DNA of 64,000 nucleotides from Kiritimatiellia bacterium (GCA_027493775.1 JAOSKE010000003.1:395761-459760), one strand, 5' to 3'; shown: positions 1 through 9,031, counted from the stretch's first letter. The notes: generated by a model from the letters alone, not told the origin. Made by a program: numbers and translations.

Positions 1-276
1 AGGGATGAGGGCTGTAACCGCTATTTGTGTGGCCTTCGTCTAAACTCCAAACGCGCGGCGCGTGCGCACGACAAGGTGATGCTTGGCGACAAGGAGGTCG
101 GCGAGGTGACAAGCGGCTCGCTATCGCCGAGTTTGAACACCGCGATTGCCCTCGCCTATGTGGAAGGCGCACAGACGGCAGTCGGGACGCGGCTTGAAAT
201 TGAATCGCGTGGGAGTCGCCTCGCAGCAGAGGTGGTGAAAACCCCGTTTTACTCCGAAGGAAGTGCGCGGTCTTAA
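1..276 (+). CDS. gcvT: Aminomethyltransferase (glycine cleavage T protein), C-terminal part
   Basis: The frame is open from base 1, so the gene begins before the window and only about 91 C-terminal residues are visible; the ATG-less track start at 25 is internal. The segment has the barrel-domain signature of the T-protein C-terminus: a lysine-valine turn, then GEVTSGSLSPSL, then the IALAYV strand and a final AEVVKTPFY. GcvT moves the aminomethyl carbon of glycine from the H protein lipoyl arm onto tetrahydrofolate and releases ammonia. The catalytic and folate-binding parts lie upstream, outside the window. No gcvH or gcvP follows; the next gene is convergent. Confidence 0.9.
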   Translation, partial: RDEGCNRYLCGLRLNSKRAARAHDKVMLGDKEVGEVTSGSLSPSLNTAIALAYVEGAQTAVGTRLEIESRGSRLAAEVVKTPFYSEGSARS

Positions 277-370
277 GAATAAAATCGCGAATTAGCGCTA
301 GGTTTATTGGGGCAATTTTTGGGCCGTGGCGCTTAATTGCGGAATGCGGCGAGGTTTGATGACCGCGCGT

Positions 371-1316
371 TTAATTTTTATCGGCGCTAAACGAGCCGGT
401 ATAGCTCACAGTTCCCGTGGCGCTGGAGGCGGAGCCAGAGATTTGTCCGACGACGCTGTTGCCAACGCGGCTGCCGGTATAAGTCCGTGTGCCGGTGAGT
501 CCACCCTCGTTGATCGTCGCGGTGAGGGTAAAGCGGTTGTTGTTCAATGTGCCGGCCATGGTGTGGCCTTGGGAAAGGCTATCGCTGTACACGGAGTTGT
601 GCACGTCAATGAGCAGGCTGAAGGAATGGCTCTCGCATGAGGTGGCGGCGCCGTCGCTGGCGCAGGTGGTGACGATGCCAATGTAGGTGCCGTCGGCGGA
701 TGTGGTGTCGCCACTTCCGCCGCTTCCGCTGCCGCCGTTATCGTCGCCCCCTCCCCCGCCACCGCTTTGAGAAATCGCATAAGCGCCGCCGAGGAGGACG
801 ACTGCGCCGCCAGCGATGAGGGCGGGTGTCTTCCAGTTTGCTTTTTCATCCGCTCCATTGCTGCCGGATACGGGAATCACCGGCGCGGGGCCTGCAGGGG
901 CGGGGGGCGGGCGGAGCGGCTATAGCAACGGGACGCTCGGAGGGGCGAGGTTCGCGAAACTTCACTTCGTACCACGGGGTCTCGGTGAGCGCACCGCTGT
1001 CGTCCTGGGCTTCGATGTAGTAGGACACGCTGTCCACGCCGCCAAGGACGTTGGCCTCGATGGAGCCGACGTAGTAGTCCATGCCGGAACTTTTCATCGC
1101 GACGCGGAAGGGCGCGGCGTCGCGGAAGAGGGCGTAGTACAGCGTGACGGACTCCAGTTTGGCCGCGCCTTGGACTTTGGCTTTCAAGGTCAATGGCTGG
1201 CCGCGCAAGGCAAATGGGACGGGGTCATGCGTGATGGCGAGCGACTGCGCCCACGCAGCGGCGCCGCCGGACAAAACGACAAGAGCGAATAGCAATGAAA
1301 AAACACGCAAGCGCAT
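371..1316 (-). CDS. Exported surface protein with membrane anchor and Gly-rich linker (frameshifted)
   Basis: The track shows two overlapping minus-strand ORFs, 846-1316 and 371-880. Removing one base from the G6 run at 902-907 joins them into about 314 residues, reading APPAPAPAGPAPVIPVSGS across the break. The N-terminus is a signal peptide (MRLRVFSLLFALVVLSGGA). It is followed by an Ig-like beta region of roughly 100 residues, a Pro/Ala-rich stretch, a hydrophobic segment (TPALIAGGAVVLLGGAYAIS), a Gly/Ser/Asp linker and a C-terminal beta-rich domain full of Thr, Ser and Gly. An AGGTGAGG ribosome site precedes the ATG at 1316. I do not recognise a named family. The layout suggests an envelope-anchored protein with exposed beta domains. 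Confidence 0.6.
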
Positions 1317-1471
1317 GAAACATCCTCACCTTCAAAAAATCTCGCTGATTGTGCGCCAGACCGAGGCAGGTTTTCCAGTCGAATCGCGCGGTCTTTTGTT
1401 TTGCACGGCAATCTTGACCGAGCGCGGGTTCCGGCCTAGTGTGAAGTGTTTATCTATTGGAGCACACGCAC

Positions 1472-2856
1472 ATGGCTGAAGTCGCACTTGAAAACGCGCC
1501 CCGCAAAGCGAGGGAATATTACGAGAAGGGCATGGCCTCTTTCGAGCGGGGGAAACTACGACTACGCAATGGATATGTATCTGCTTGCGCTCGATATTGC
1601 TCCGGGGCTGTTCCGTGCGCGGCAGTTTTTGCGCGCGGCGGCGTTGAAGAAGGCGCAGGGCAAGAAGTCGAGTGTGTTCAGCCGCGCGATGGGCGTACTG
1701 GGCGGCTCCGGCGCGATTGTGAAGATTCAGGCGAATATCAAAAAGAAGCCGGAACAGGCGATGCGCGAGGCGGAGGATTTGCTCCGTAAAGACCTTCTGA
1801 ATCCCACGTTCATTAATGTGGCGAGCGAGGCGGCGGTGGCGGCGGGGATGCCAGAGGTGGCCATTTTGAATCTCGAACTCGCGCGCGAGCATATTGCGCG
1901 GGACGCGAAGACGATCGAGTGGCTGGCGGAGCTTTATACCGATGTGAACCGAATGCACGATGCGCGCCTCATGTACGAGGAGCTGGTGCGCCTGAAGCCG
2001 AACGACCCGATGGCGGTGAAGAAGCTCAAGGACGCGACGGCGCTGGATACGATGCAGCGTGGCAAGTGGAATGAGGCGACGTCCTATCGCGACATTATGA
2101 AGGACAGCAAGCAGGCGACGCTGCTTGAGCAGCAGTCCAAGGCGGTGAAGACGGCGCAGGACATTGACGCGCTGATCGAGGAAACGCGCCGCAAGATGGA
2201 GGCGGAACCTGCGAACATCAATTACAAGCGCTCGCTCGCGGAGTTGATGACGAAGGCGGAGCGCTATGACGAGGCGCTCGCCGTTCTTGAGCAGGCGCAA
2301 CAGGCCAGCGGTGGCGCGGATCCGCAAATTGCGCGGCTGGCGAGTCAGATCAAACTGGATCAGATTGACAAGGCCATCGAGACGTTCAAGGCCGCGGGCA
2401 ATGAGGCGGGGCTGGAAGAGAAGCGCCGGGAGCGCGCGGACTTTTTTGTTCAAGGACGCGGCAGACCGCGTACACCGCTATCCGAACGATTTGCAGTTCA
2501 AATACGAGTACGGCGTGCTGCTCTTTGAGCGCGGCATGACGAACGAGGCCATTCAACAGTTCCAGCGGTCGCAGCAGAATCCGCAGCGCCGCATCCGTTC
2601 GCTCTATTACATGGCGCTTTGTTTCAAGGCGAAGCAGCAGCTTGATATTGCGGCGGAACAGTTGGAGCGCGCGGCGAGCGAGCTGCAAATTCTCGACGAC
2701 ACAAAGAAGGACATCATTTACGAGTTGGGTTCCGTGTACGAGGTCATGGGCGAGAACGCGAAGGCGGAAGACCTGTTCAAGGAAATCTACGCGGTGGACA
2801 TCGGCTACCGCGATGTCGCGGCGAAGATCGAAAAGAGCTACAAGAAGCAAACCTGA
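1472..2856 (+). CDS. Tetratricopeptide repeat protein (two frameshifts)
   Basis: Three frames are needed: MAEVALENAPRK starts at 1472, the reading moves to the 1446-frame ORF after the G5 run at 1548-1552, then to the 2266-frame ORF after the T6 run at 2442-2447. Dropping one base in each run gives about 460 residues. There is no signal peptide, so the protein is probably cytoplasmic. TPR-type helical pairs are seen at both ends, for example a YEKGMASFERGNYDYAMDMY unit near the N-terminus and AKAEDLFKEIYAVD near the C-terminus. The middle holds charged helices (EETRRKMEAEPANINYKRSL). Its stop codon overlaps the next ATG by one base, so it is cotranscribed with the nuclease gene. The role is probably scaffolding; partners are unknown. 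Confidence 0.7.
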
Positions 2857-3794
2857 TGCGCACACGTTTGAACTGGTTGGAGGTTGCCGCGCTGTGCACC
2901 GCGCTGCTCTCCCCCCTTTTCACGGCGAACGCTCAACCTTGGCCCCGTCCGCCGCCGCCGAACAAAGACGAATTTTCCGTGATGGAATACAACCTCTGGC
3001 GCTTCAGCTACGAGGATCGGGATCGGGACGGGCAAAAGGACAACTTCAAGCCGGAAGACCAGATCGCCGCGCTGATCACCACCATCACCAACGCGAATCC
3101 CGACATCTTGGCCATTGAAGAAATCGGCGACGGCGATTCTTTCGAGATTCTCAAGACCCGTTTAAACGCCGCCGGGATGGGCTATACCGATTTCGAATAT
3201 TTCGTGGTGACAAACGCGACGATCGGGCTGGGGTCCTGTCGCGCTTCCCCATCGTGGCGCGCAATAATATCACGAACGAATCCTACTCGATTGGCACAGA
3301 AAAAGGTGCCCGTCTCTCGCGGCTATTTGTGTGTGGATATCCAAGTCAACCCGAACTACACGTTCCGCCTTTTCGTCGCCCACCTGAAATCAAAGCTCTA
3401 CACTCCGCTCGGCCAAACAGAAATGCGGAGGAACGAAGCGCGTTTGCTCAACAAGCACGTGCGCCGCGCGGTGAACCACAACAAAGACTTAAACATTCTC
3501 GTGGTGGGCGATATGAACGACACGATTACTTCTGCGCCGCTGCGCGATTTGATCGGCGTCCCCAAGTACCTGAACGATCTGCGCCCGACCGATTTTGTGG
3601 GCGATGTTTGGACGCACGACTGGGCCTATCAGGAGCAATATTCGCGCATCAACTATGTGTTTGCGAACGATGCGATGCTTCCTGAAGTCGTCGCGGAAAA
3701 GTGCTACATCCCGCGCGAGCCGCTGGCGAAGGTTGCGTCCGACCATCGGCCGATCTTCACGGTTTTCAAGGCTTACGACCGGAAGTCGGAATGA
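2856..3794 (+). CDS. Secreted endonuclease/exonuclease/phosphatase family protein
   Basis: This is an EEP-fold hydrolase with a signal peptide (ALLSPLFTANA). Family motifs are visible in order: MEYNLWRF (Asn near the metal site), ILAIEEIGDGD (catalytic Glu), VVGDMNDT (Asp and Asn) and SDHRPIFTVF (the final Asp-His pair). The substrate cannot be told from sequence; DNA, RNA and phospho-ester substrates all occur in this family. The ORF stays open but carries two opposite length errors: the G run at 3230-3233 is one short and the A run at 3300-3304 is one long. Between them the listed residues are wrong; the true reading is VLSRFPIVARNNITNESYS, which restores a conserved strand. Its 3' end overlaps the convergent lipoprotein gene. 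Confidence 0.82.
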   Translation: MRTRLNWLEVAALCTALLSPLFTANAQPWPRPPPPNKDEFSVMEYNLWRFSYEDRDRDGQKDNFKPEDQIAALITTITNANPDILAIEEIGDGDSFEILKTRLNAAGMGYTDFEYFVVTNATIGLGSCRASPSWRAIISRTNPTRLAQKKVPVSRGYLCVDIQVNPNYTFRLFVAHLKSKLYTPLGQTEMRRNEARLLNKHVRRAVNHNKDLNILVVGDMNDTITSAPLRDLIGVPKYLNDLRPTDFVGDVWTHDWAYQEQYSRINYVFANDAMLPEVVAEKCYIPREPLAKVASDHRPIFTVFKAYDRKSE

Positions 3795-4116
3795 CTTCGA
3801 GCCGATAGAAGCGGGGCTGTTGCGCGGGGACTGCGTCGTGGACGGTGATGGCCGCGCCGGTGCCTCGAACCATTGAGGCGTTGGGCAACGGCTGCCAGCG
3901 CGTGGCGGAAGAGCGGCTGTCGGAATACAACACCATGTAGTTCATTCCCCGTCGGCTTTTCCAACTGAGAACGGTTTCATCTTGGCCGCGCGCGACCATC
4001 AGCACGGTGTCGTCCAACGGCTTTTCCACCTCGCGCACCATGAGGGCCTGACAGCCCGACAGGGCGAGGGCCGCCACCAATAAAGCGCTGCTCATCAGTT
4101 GGCGAAGGGGTTTCAC
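3766..4116 (-). CDS. Small lipoprotein
   Basis: The 116-residue product starts with a lipoprotein signal (LLVAALALSGC), so Cys22 should be lipidated and the protein held at a membrane. The remainder looks like one beta-sandwich domain; the ending PAQQPRFYRLEVIP resembles the last strand of fibronectin-type or Ig-like folds. No catalytic motif is evident. The gene is convergent with the upstream nuclease gene, overlapping it by about 29 bases, and follows the minus-strand envelope protein gene at 4159-4770, with which it may be cotranscribed. Confidence 0.7.
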   Translation of the reverse strand: MKPLRQLMSSALLVAALALSGCQALMVREVEKPLDDTVLMVARGQDETVLSWKSRRGMNYMVLYSDSRSSATRWQPLPNASMVRGTGAAITVHDAVPAQQPRFYRLEVIPTSGRKP

Positions 4117-4158
4117 GGAAATTTATGTGCGGCCGGCACGGATCGCCGAAGAAGGTGG

Positions 4159-4770
4159 TCAGTCGTCCATGTTGACGTCGGTCACGGGCGCCGGTTCCGG
4201 CTCCGAGCCGGACTCCAACAATGTGCCGAGCGGACGCGGACGATCAGGAAGCGGCCCGGCCTGATCATACCAACTGGAGCTGCGACGCGCCGCCGCTTCA
4301 TCCTCCAGCGAAAGATTGTAGCGTTTGGCAAACCACTGCCATTCGGACGTGCGCCAGTTCAGGATGCGCCCGAACTCATTCACCAGACCGCTGGTGTTCA
4401 AATCGGTGATCCGCTCAACGCGCGGAGACCAGGAGGAAGCGTCCACGAGCGACTGCGGCAAAATATCGCGGCCGCCGATCAAAATCGTGCGATCCGGGAC
4501 GCGCTGCAAGAAGCTGACTTCGCGGTAGTCCTTCATCGAGACCGGCACCCATTCGCTGCCATTCCATGCGTGCAAGGTCGGCTCCTCCGAGGTCGCCTCG
4601 CCCTGATAGGAGACCAGCACCGAAGGGGTGCGCTGAAGAACGTCCTGCGCGAATTGAATCACCGAATAGCGCGCCGGCGCGACGATTAATGTGAACGCCT
4701 GTGCCGTGACGGAGAATAAAAAGAGCGCCGCCACCAGCAGTCCACCCACTCTTTGAAAAAGCTTGTTCAT
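4159..4770 (-). CDS. Exported protein of unknown function
   Basis: The 203-residue product has a clear signal peptide (GGLLVAALFLFSVTAQAF) and no further membrane segment, so it should be periplasmic or surface-located. The mature part begins LIVAPARYSVIQFAQDVLQR and contains ILIGGRDILPQSLVD, followed by an aromatic region (ILNWRTSEWQWFAKRYNLSL) and an acidic, Pro-rich tail. I do not recognise the family. It lies 42 bases before the lipoprotein gene on the same strand and is divergent from tpx. The shared 130-base gap upstream must hold the promoters for both directions. Confidence 0.65.
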   Translation of the reverse strand: MNKLFQRVGGLLVAALFLFSVTAQAFTLIVAPARYSVIQFAQDVLQRTPSVLVSYQGEATSEEPTLHAWNGSEWVPVSMKDYREVSFLQRVPDRTILIGGRDILPQSLVDASSWSPRVERITDLNTSGLVNEFGRILNWRTSEWQWFAKRYNLSLEDEAAARRSSSWYDQAGPLPDRPRPLGTLLESGSEPEPAPVTDVNMDD

Positions 4771-4850
4771 TGATAGTTTCCTTTTCGCAGACGTGACAGT
4801 AGCACGAGGCCCCCAAAAAATTCAAGTCATGGACGCAAGAACTCATCACA

Positions 4851-4878
4851 TTGCAAAACGGGAGAACCGACGTATAGT
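4851..4878 (+). promoter_or_regulatory. Candidate sigma-70-like promoter for tpx
   Basis: TTGCAA at 4851-4856 and TATAGT at 4873-4878 are separated by 16 bases. The second box lies 24 bases before the tpx start, leaving room for the AAAGGAGA ribosome site. It rests on the sequence match only. Confidence 0.5.
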
Positions 4879-4902
4879 GAAAGGATAACAAAGGAGATTC
4901 TT

Positions 4903-5409
4903 ATGGCTTCAATTACATTCAGGGGCACCCCCATTCACACAGTAGGCAACCTGCCTGCCAAGGGGTCAAAGTGCCCGGACTTCAAACTCACCGCCGACGA
5001 TCTTTCGGACGTGACCCTCGAACAATTCGCGGGAAAGAAAAAGATCATCAGCATCGTGCCGAGCCTCGACACGGGGGTCTGCCAGGTATCCGCGCGCCGT
5101 TTCAATGCCGAGGTGGGCAAACATACGGATACGGTTCTGTTGAACATTTCGGCGGATTTGCCGTTTGCACAAAAGCGCTTCTGCGACTCTGAAAAGCTCG
5201 GCCACATCACCAACCTTTCCACGATGCGCTCGCCGAATTTCGGAACAACATTCGGCGTCCGTATTGAAGACGGGCCGCTCGCGGGGCTCATGAGCCGCGC
5301 CGTATTGGTGCTCAGCGCCGACAACACGATTGTGTACACACAGCAGGTGCCGGAGATCGGGCAGGAGCCGGATTACGACACCGCGCTGGCCGCGCTCGCA
5401 AAAGCGTAG
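4903..5409 (+). CDS. tpx: Thiol peroxidase (Tpx-type peroxiredoxin)
   Basis: This 168-residue protein is full length for Tpx and reduces hydrogen and organic peroxides, with thioredoxin as the usual electron donor. The peroxidatic cysteine is Cys60 in PSLDTGVCQ and the resolving cysteine is Cys94 in AQKRFC, the same spacing as in the Escherichia coli enzyme. The family's N-terminal FRGTPIHTVGNLP and late MSRAVLVL strand are present. A strong AAAGGAG precedes the ATG, a promoter-like pair lies upstream and an intrinsic terminator follows, so it appears to be a single-gene transcript. It is probably cytoplasmic; no signal peptide is seen. Confidence 0.95.
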   Translation: MASITFRGTPIHTVGNLPAKGSKCPDFKLTADDLSDVTLEQFAGKKKIISIVPSLDTGVCQVSARRFNAEVGKHTDTVLLNISADLPFAQKRFCDSEKLGHITNLSTMRSPNFGTTFGVRIEDGPLAGLMSRAVLVLSADNTIVYTQQVPEIGQEPDYDTALAALAKA

Positions 5410-5460
5410 TCGCTCGGGCTGATTGCCGCGCCACAACGGTCAAATCGGCAAGATTGAATT

Positions 5461-5497
5461 ACTCCGTCCGGCATCAACCGGACGGAGTATTTTTTTT
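5461..5497 (+). terminator. Intrinsic terminator after tpx
   Basis: An 11-bp perfect stem (ACTCCGTCCGG / CCGGACGGAGT) with a six-base loop is followed by A and eight T residues, about 50 bases past the tpx stop. It is the clearest Rho-independent terminator on the plus strand of this window. Confidence 0.92.
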
Positions 5498-5567
5498 GGC
5501 GCGCGCCGCAATGGCGGGAAGTCCTTGACGTGCGCGCGCAGAGCGGCGATACCGTCCGCCTTTTGCC

Positions 5568-7190
5568 ATGTCCTCACGCTCCATCTCAGAAGAAATCGCG
5601 CGACGCCGCACCTTTGCGATCATTTCGCACCCCGACGCCGGCAAGACGACGCTGACCGAAAAGCTCCTGCTCTACGGCGGCGCACTGCACCTCGCCGGTT
5701 CAGTCCGTGCGCGAAAGAATCAACGCGCGGCGACGTCCGACTGGATGGAACTCGAAAAAGAGCGCGGCATTTCCATCACCTCCACCGTCCTTCAATTCGA
5801 GTATGAAGGACACTGCATCAACCTGCTCGACACCCCCGGTCACAAGGACTTCAGCGAAGACACCTACCGCGTGCTCACCGCCGTGGACAGCGTCATCATG
5901 GTCATTGACGCCGCAAAGGGCATCGAGGAGCGCACCAAAAAACTTTTTGAAATCTGTCGCCTGCGCCACATCCCGATCTTCACATTCATCAATAAAATGG
6001 ACCGGCCAGCCCAAGAGGGCCTCGCGCTCCTCGACGAACTGGAAAAAGTCCTGGGCATCGGCGCATTCCCCGTAACGTGGGCGTTGGGCAGCGGACAGGA
6101 CTTCAAGGGGGTGTATGACCGCCTCAGCCACCAGCTCTTTCGTTTCGAGCGCACCGTCGGCGGCGCCTACCGCGCGCCATTCAAAGTCAGCGGGCCGGAC
6201 GATCCGGGGCTACGCGACTCCATGGATCCCGCGCTCTACGACACGTGGAGACAGGAAATCGAGATGCTCTCTGTCGCTGGCGAACAATTTGATCGCGACG
6301 CGGTAATGACCGGCAAGATCACACCCGTATTCTTCGGAAGCGCCGTTACAAACTTCGGCGTTCAATTACTGCTCGATTACTTCATCAAATACGGCGCACC
6401 ACCCGCGCCTCGACCCTCCAATGGCGCGATGATTTCCCCGGAGCAGGACACGTTCTCCGCGTTTGTTTTCAAGGTGCAGGCGAACATGAACCCGCGCCAT
6501 CGCGACACCATCGCATTCATTCGCGTGTGCAGCGGCGTCTTCGAGAAGGACATGATGGTGCTCGACCCGGAGTCGGGGAAATCCATCCGCCTCGCCTACC
6601 CGCAAAAGTTATTCGGCACAGAGCGCGAGAGCATTGAGACCGCCTACCCCGGCGACATCGTTGGACTCGTCGCCCACCGCTCCTTCCGCATTGGCGACAC
6701 CCTCACCACCCAACCGGGGCTGCAGTACAGGGAAATTCCACGCTTCCCGCCCGAAGTCTTTGCGACGCTCAGCAATCCCAACACCTCGAAATTCAAACAA
6801 TACAAGCAGGGCTTGGAGCAGATGCTTGCCGAAGGGGTCATCCAGCAATTCAAACCGCTCAATTCCGTCACCAACGCGGTGCTTCTCGGCGCCGTCGGGC
6901 AGCTTCAATTCGAAGTCCTCGTCTATCGAATGCAAACCGAATACGGCGCGGACACGCGACTGGAGCCCGCGCCCTACAAGGAAGTCCGCTGGTTCGATCC
7001 CTCGGTAGATCGCGCCGCACTGCAAGACGAATATCTCGGCTCCGGCGTTGCCCTTGCCGAAGACATTGAGGGCGATTTAGTCATTCTATTCCCTGAAAAA
7101 TGGAGCCTTGATTATTTCATCCAGAAGCACCCCAAGCTCACGCTCCACACCACCTCCCCCACCCCCCAAGGGGCCAGCGCTCAGTATTGA
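5568..7190 (+). CDS. prfC: Peptide chain release factor 3 (RF3)
   Basis: RF3 is a translational GTPase that removes RF1 or RF2 from the ribosome after peptide release. The 540-residue product is near the usual length. The G-domain motifs are all present: SHPDAGKTTLTEKLLLYGG (P loop, about residues 20-28), the ERGISITS switch region, DTPGHKDFSEDTYR (G3) and INKMDRP (G4). The C-terminal half matches RF3 rather than EF-G, for example GAVGQLQFEVLVYRMQTEYG. The ATG at 5568 gives the conserved start EEIARRRTFAIISHPDAGK. It stands alone between the tpx terminator and a 311-base gap. Confidence 0.95.
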   Translation: MSSRSISEEIARRRTFAIISHPDAGKTTLTEKLLLYGGALHLAGSVRARKNQRAATSDWMELEKERGISITSTVLQFEYEGHCINLLDTPGHKDFSEDTYRVLTAVDSVIMVIDAAKGIEERTKKLFEICRLRHIPIFTFINKMDRPAQEGLALLDELEKVLGIGAFPVTWALGSGQDFKGVYDRLSHQLFRFERTVGGAYRAPFKVSGPDDPGLRDSMDPALYDTWRQEIEMLSVAGEQFDRDAVMTGKITPVFFGSAVTNFGVQLLLDYFIKYGAPPAPRPSNGAMISPEQDTFSAFVFKVQANMNPRHRDTIAFIRVCSGVFEKDMMVLDPESGKSIRLAYPQKLFGTERESIETAYPGDIVGLVAHRSFRIGDTLTTQPGLQYREIPRFPPEVFATLSNPNTSKFKQYKQGLEQMLAEGVIQQFKPLNSVTNAVLLGAVGQLQFEVLVYRMQTEYGADTRLEPAPYKEVRWFDPSVDRAALQDEYLGSGVALAEDIEGDLVILFPEKWSLDYFIQKHPKLTLHTTSPTPQGASAQY

Positions 7191-7271
7191 TGATTTTCGA
7201 GACCCTCGCGCTTCTGCCCTGCGGCTTTAATGCCGTTGTTCAAATCTGCGCGGGCGCCGCGGGCTTAACAA

Positions 7272-7286
7272 TTCCAAGGATTGGAA
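7272..7286. repeat. TTCCAAG-type palindrome, single copy
   Basis: TTCCAAGGATTGGAA has six-base perfect arms around a three-base centre. The same element appears twice at 16370-16416 and four times at 43496-43606, always between genes. This copy lies about 80 bases past prfC. Confidence 0.8.
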
Positions 7287-7301
7287 ATTCTCGATGAATT
7301 C

Positions 7302-7319
7302 ATCCCGCCTTGGCGGGAT
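7302..7319. repeat. Perfect inverted repeat ATCCCGCC-TT-GGCGGGAT
   Basis: The arms are eight bases with a two-base centre. No T run follows on either strand, so it does not look like a terminator. Its centre is about 32 bases from the centre of the neighbouring TTCCAAG palindrome, the same spacing seen between clustered palindromes elsewhere. Confidence 0.6.
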
Positions 7320-7501
7320 TGGCGCGAATTTGCAGAAATATTCAGACGCGAAGTTTAGGGAAACCCTCCCCATCAACCCGTCAACTCATCAACCGCATTC
7401 TTCCGCACCCTTCCGCATAAAATCAATCGGCCCCTGTCATCCAGATCAATTCGCGTCCATTCGCGGTTCCAACCCACAAAAAATTACGCTAACTTCTTCC
7501 T

Positions 7502-8212
7502 ATGTGCGGACGTTTTTCATTGAAGGCATCAGAGGTGAAGAAAATCGCCGAACGCTTCGCCGCCAAACCGGGCCAAGGTTTTTCTTGCGAACTGAAACCG
7601 CGCTACAACATCGCCCCCTCGCAACAAGTCCTTGTCGTTAAATCGGACGGAACAAACCGCGAGCTTGTGCAGATGAAGTGGGGTCTCATTCCGCATTGGG
7701 CCAAAGCCCCCGCCATCGGCAACCGGCTCATCAATGCCCGTGCAGAAACACTGAACGATAAACCCGCATACCGCGACCCGTTCAACCTGCGTCGCTGCCT
7801 TGTACCCTGCGACACCTTTTATGAATGGAAAGCCCTCGGCTCAGGCCGACAACCCGTTGCCTTTTCACTCGCAGACGATGCGTTGTTCGCCCTCGCCGCA
7901 CTTTGGGACGCTTGGATAAATCCCGAAACTAGGGAGCGGGTCGAGAGCGTCGTGCTGATCACCACCGCACCCAACGAACTCGTTTCCACCGTCCACAACC
8001 GAATGCCCGTCATCCTCCAACCAAACGACGAGGAACTCTGGCTCACCGGCGCCCCATCCGCCGCCGCGAATTTGTTGAAGCCCTATCCAGGCGAGATGAA
8101 AGCGAAGGAAGTCAGCCAGCGCCTCAACAGCGCCGCGTACGACGGCCCAGACCTCCTCCTGCCGCCCACTTCCGATCTTCCACTATTCGGCAATACTTCA
8201 CCCCGTCCATAA
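7502..8212 (+). CDS. SRAP-domain protein (HMCES/YedK family)
   Basis: SRAP proteins bind abasic sites in single-stranded DNA and form a thiazolidine crosslink through Cys2, protecting the lesion during replication. The key features are visible: MCGRFS at the start (Cys2 becomes N-terminal once Met is removed), INARAET (the conserved Asn and Glu), RCLVPCDTFYEWK and the active-site His in STVHNRMPVIL. The length of 236 residues matches bacterial YedK proteins. The ATG at 7502 is fixed by the need for Cys2. The gene stands alone, followed by a REP-like element. Confidence 0.93.
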   Translation: MCGRFSLKASEVKKIAERFAAKPGQGFSCELKPRYNIAPSQQVLVVKSDGTNRELVQMKWGLIPHWAKAPAIGNRLINARAETLNDKPAYRDPFNLRRCLVPCDTFYEWKALGSGRQPVAFSLADDALFALAALWDAWINPETRERVESVVLITTAPNELVSTVHNRMPVILQPNDEELWLTGAPSAAANLLKPYPGEMKAKEVSQRLNSAAYDGPDLLLPPTSDLPLFGNTSPRP

Positions 8213-8274
8213 CCCCCGCGAATTTCCGCGAATTGGTTTTTGGGGGAAACGCCAAACGCTCAATCTTGCCCACT

Positions 8275-8330
8275 GTAGCCGCCCGCGCTGAGGGCGGTCT
8301 TAAAACTCCGCGGTCAACGCCCGCGGCTAC
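8275..8330. repeat. REP-like imperfect palindrome
   Basis: GTAGCCGC at 8275-8282 pairs with GCGGCTAC at 8323-8330, with further GC-rich complementarity inside. It lies in the 167-base convergent gap between the SRAP gene and def. It is a folded intergenic element without a T run, so an extragenic repeat is more likely than a terminator. Only one copy of this exact type was seen. Confidence 0.5.
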
Positions 8331-8379
8331 AAACCGATGGGGGGCTCTTTGGGGGCTTTTGTGGGGTGTGTGCAGGGAT

Positions 8380-8940
8380 TTATTCGATGCCCAGGCGGTT
8401 TTTTGTTTCCTGACTCAGTCGTTTTAGGCGCTTTGAAAGCGCGAAGCGTTTGGCCGCGGACATTCGATCAATAAAAAGGACGCCGTTAAGGTGATCCACT
8501 TCGTGCTGAATCACACGCGCGAGGAAATCAACGATGACTCGTTCATGCGCTTCACCTTTTTCATCGAGATAGCACAGTTTGATTTCAAGCGGACGGTCAA
8601 TATTTCCTCGGATATCCGGGAAGCTCAGGCATCCCTCTTCGTGTGAGTCTGTTTTGCGTCCGGACTCCACAATTTGTGGGTTGAACAAAATCATCGGCAT
8701 AGCCACGTCGGGGTTGAAACGATTTCCCTCCTCGTCCACGTCATAATCCATCGGGAGATCAATTACGCACAGTGCCACGGAGCGCCCGATTTGCGGAGCG
8801 GCCAAACCGATGCCCTTTTCTTCGCGCATCGTCTCGATCATATCGTCGGCCAGTGCGCACAATTCGTCCGTTATCGCCGCGACGGGTTTCGTCTGTTCCC
8901 GGAGCACGGGGTCGCCATAAAAATGCATATCCAGTTTCAT
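8380..8940 (-). CDS. def: Peptide deformylase
   Basis: This metal-dependent enzyme removes the formyl group from the N-terminal methionine of new proteins. All three motifs are present: GIGLAAPQIG, EGCLSFP (metal-binding Cys) and QHEVDHLNG (two metal-binding His residues and the catalytic Glu). I start at Met18 of the track ORF (8940), because MKLDMHFYGDPVLRE matches the conserved deformylase N-terminus and the extra 17 residues overlap the divergent upstream region. The product has 186 residues. The divergent neighbour is a glycosyltransferase; the usual partner fmt is absent. Confidence 0.94.
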   Translation of the reverse strand: MKLDMHFYGDPVLREQTKPVAAITDELCALADDMIETMREEKGIGLAAPQIGRSVALCVIDLPMDYDVDEEGNRFNPDVAMPMILFNPQIVESGRKTDSHEEGCLSFPDIRGNIDRPLEIKLCYLDEKGEAHERVIVDFLARVIQHEVDHLNGVLFIDRMSAAKRFALSKRLKRLSQETKNRLGIE

Positions 8941-9031
8941 CGGGCGATGAGTATATCGCGGCGGGAGTTTGGGTACAATAAAGCAGAGCACTTGCTCCCG
9001 AGGGCGGGTTCAACATAGAGTGGCGGCTTGC

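Larger units (their letters stand above)
7191..7501. other. Intergenic region with two inverted repeats
   Basis: No convincing gene is present; the ORF at 7294 is a shadow that runs into the SRAP gene in another frame. The gap holds one copy of the TTCCAAG-NN-TTGGAA palindrome and a perfect 8-bp inverted repeat whose centre is about 32 bases further on. It should also hold the promoter of the SRAP gene, but no clear boxes stand out. Confidence 0.6.

Noticed and set aside
1332-2453. Minus-strand ORF of 373 residues
   Set aside because: It lies antisense to the TPR gene and is strongly biased to Arg, Leu and His, as expected for a shadow.
1472-2856. Programmed ribosomal frameshifting as the cause of split frames
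   Set aside because: More than 20 unrelated genes have breaks in different kinds of runs without slippery-site or pseudoknot context; run-length error explains all of them.
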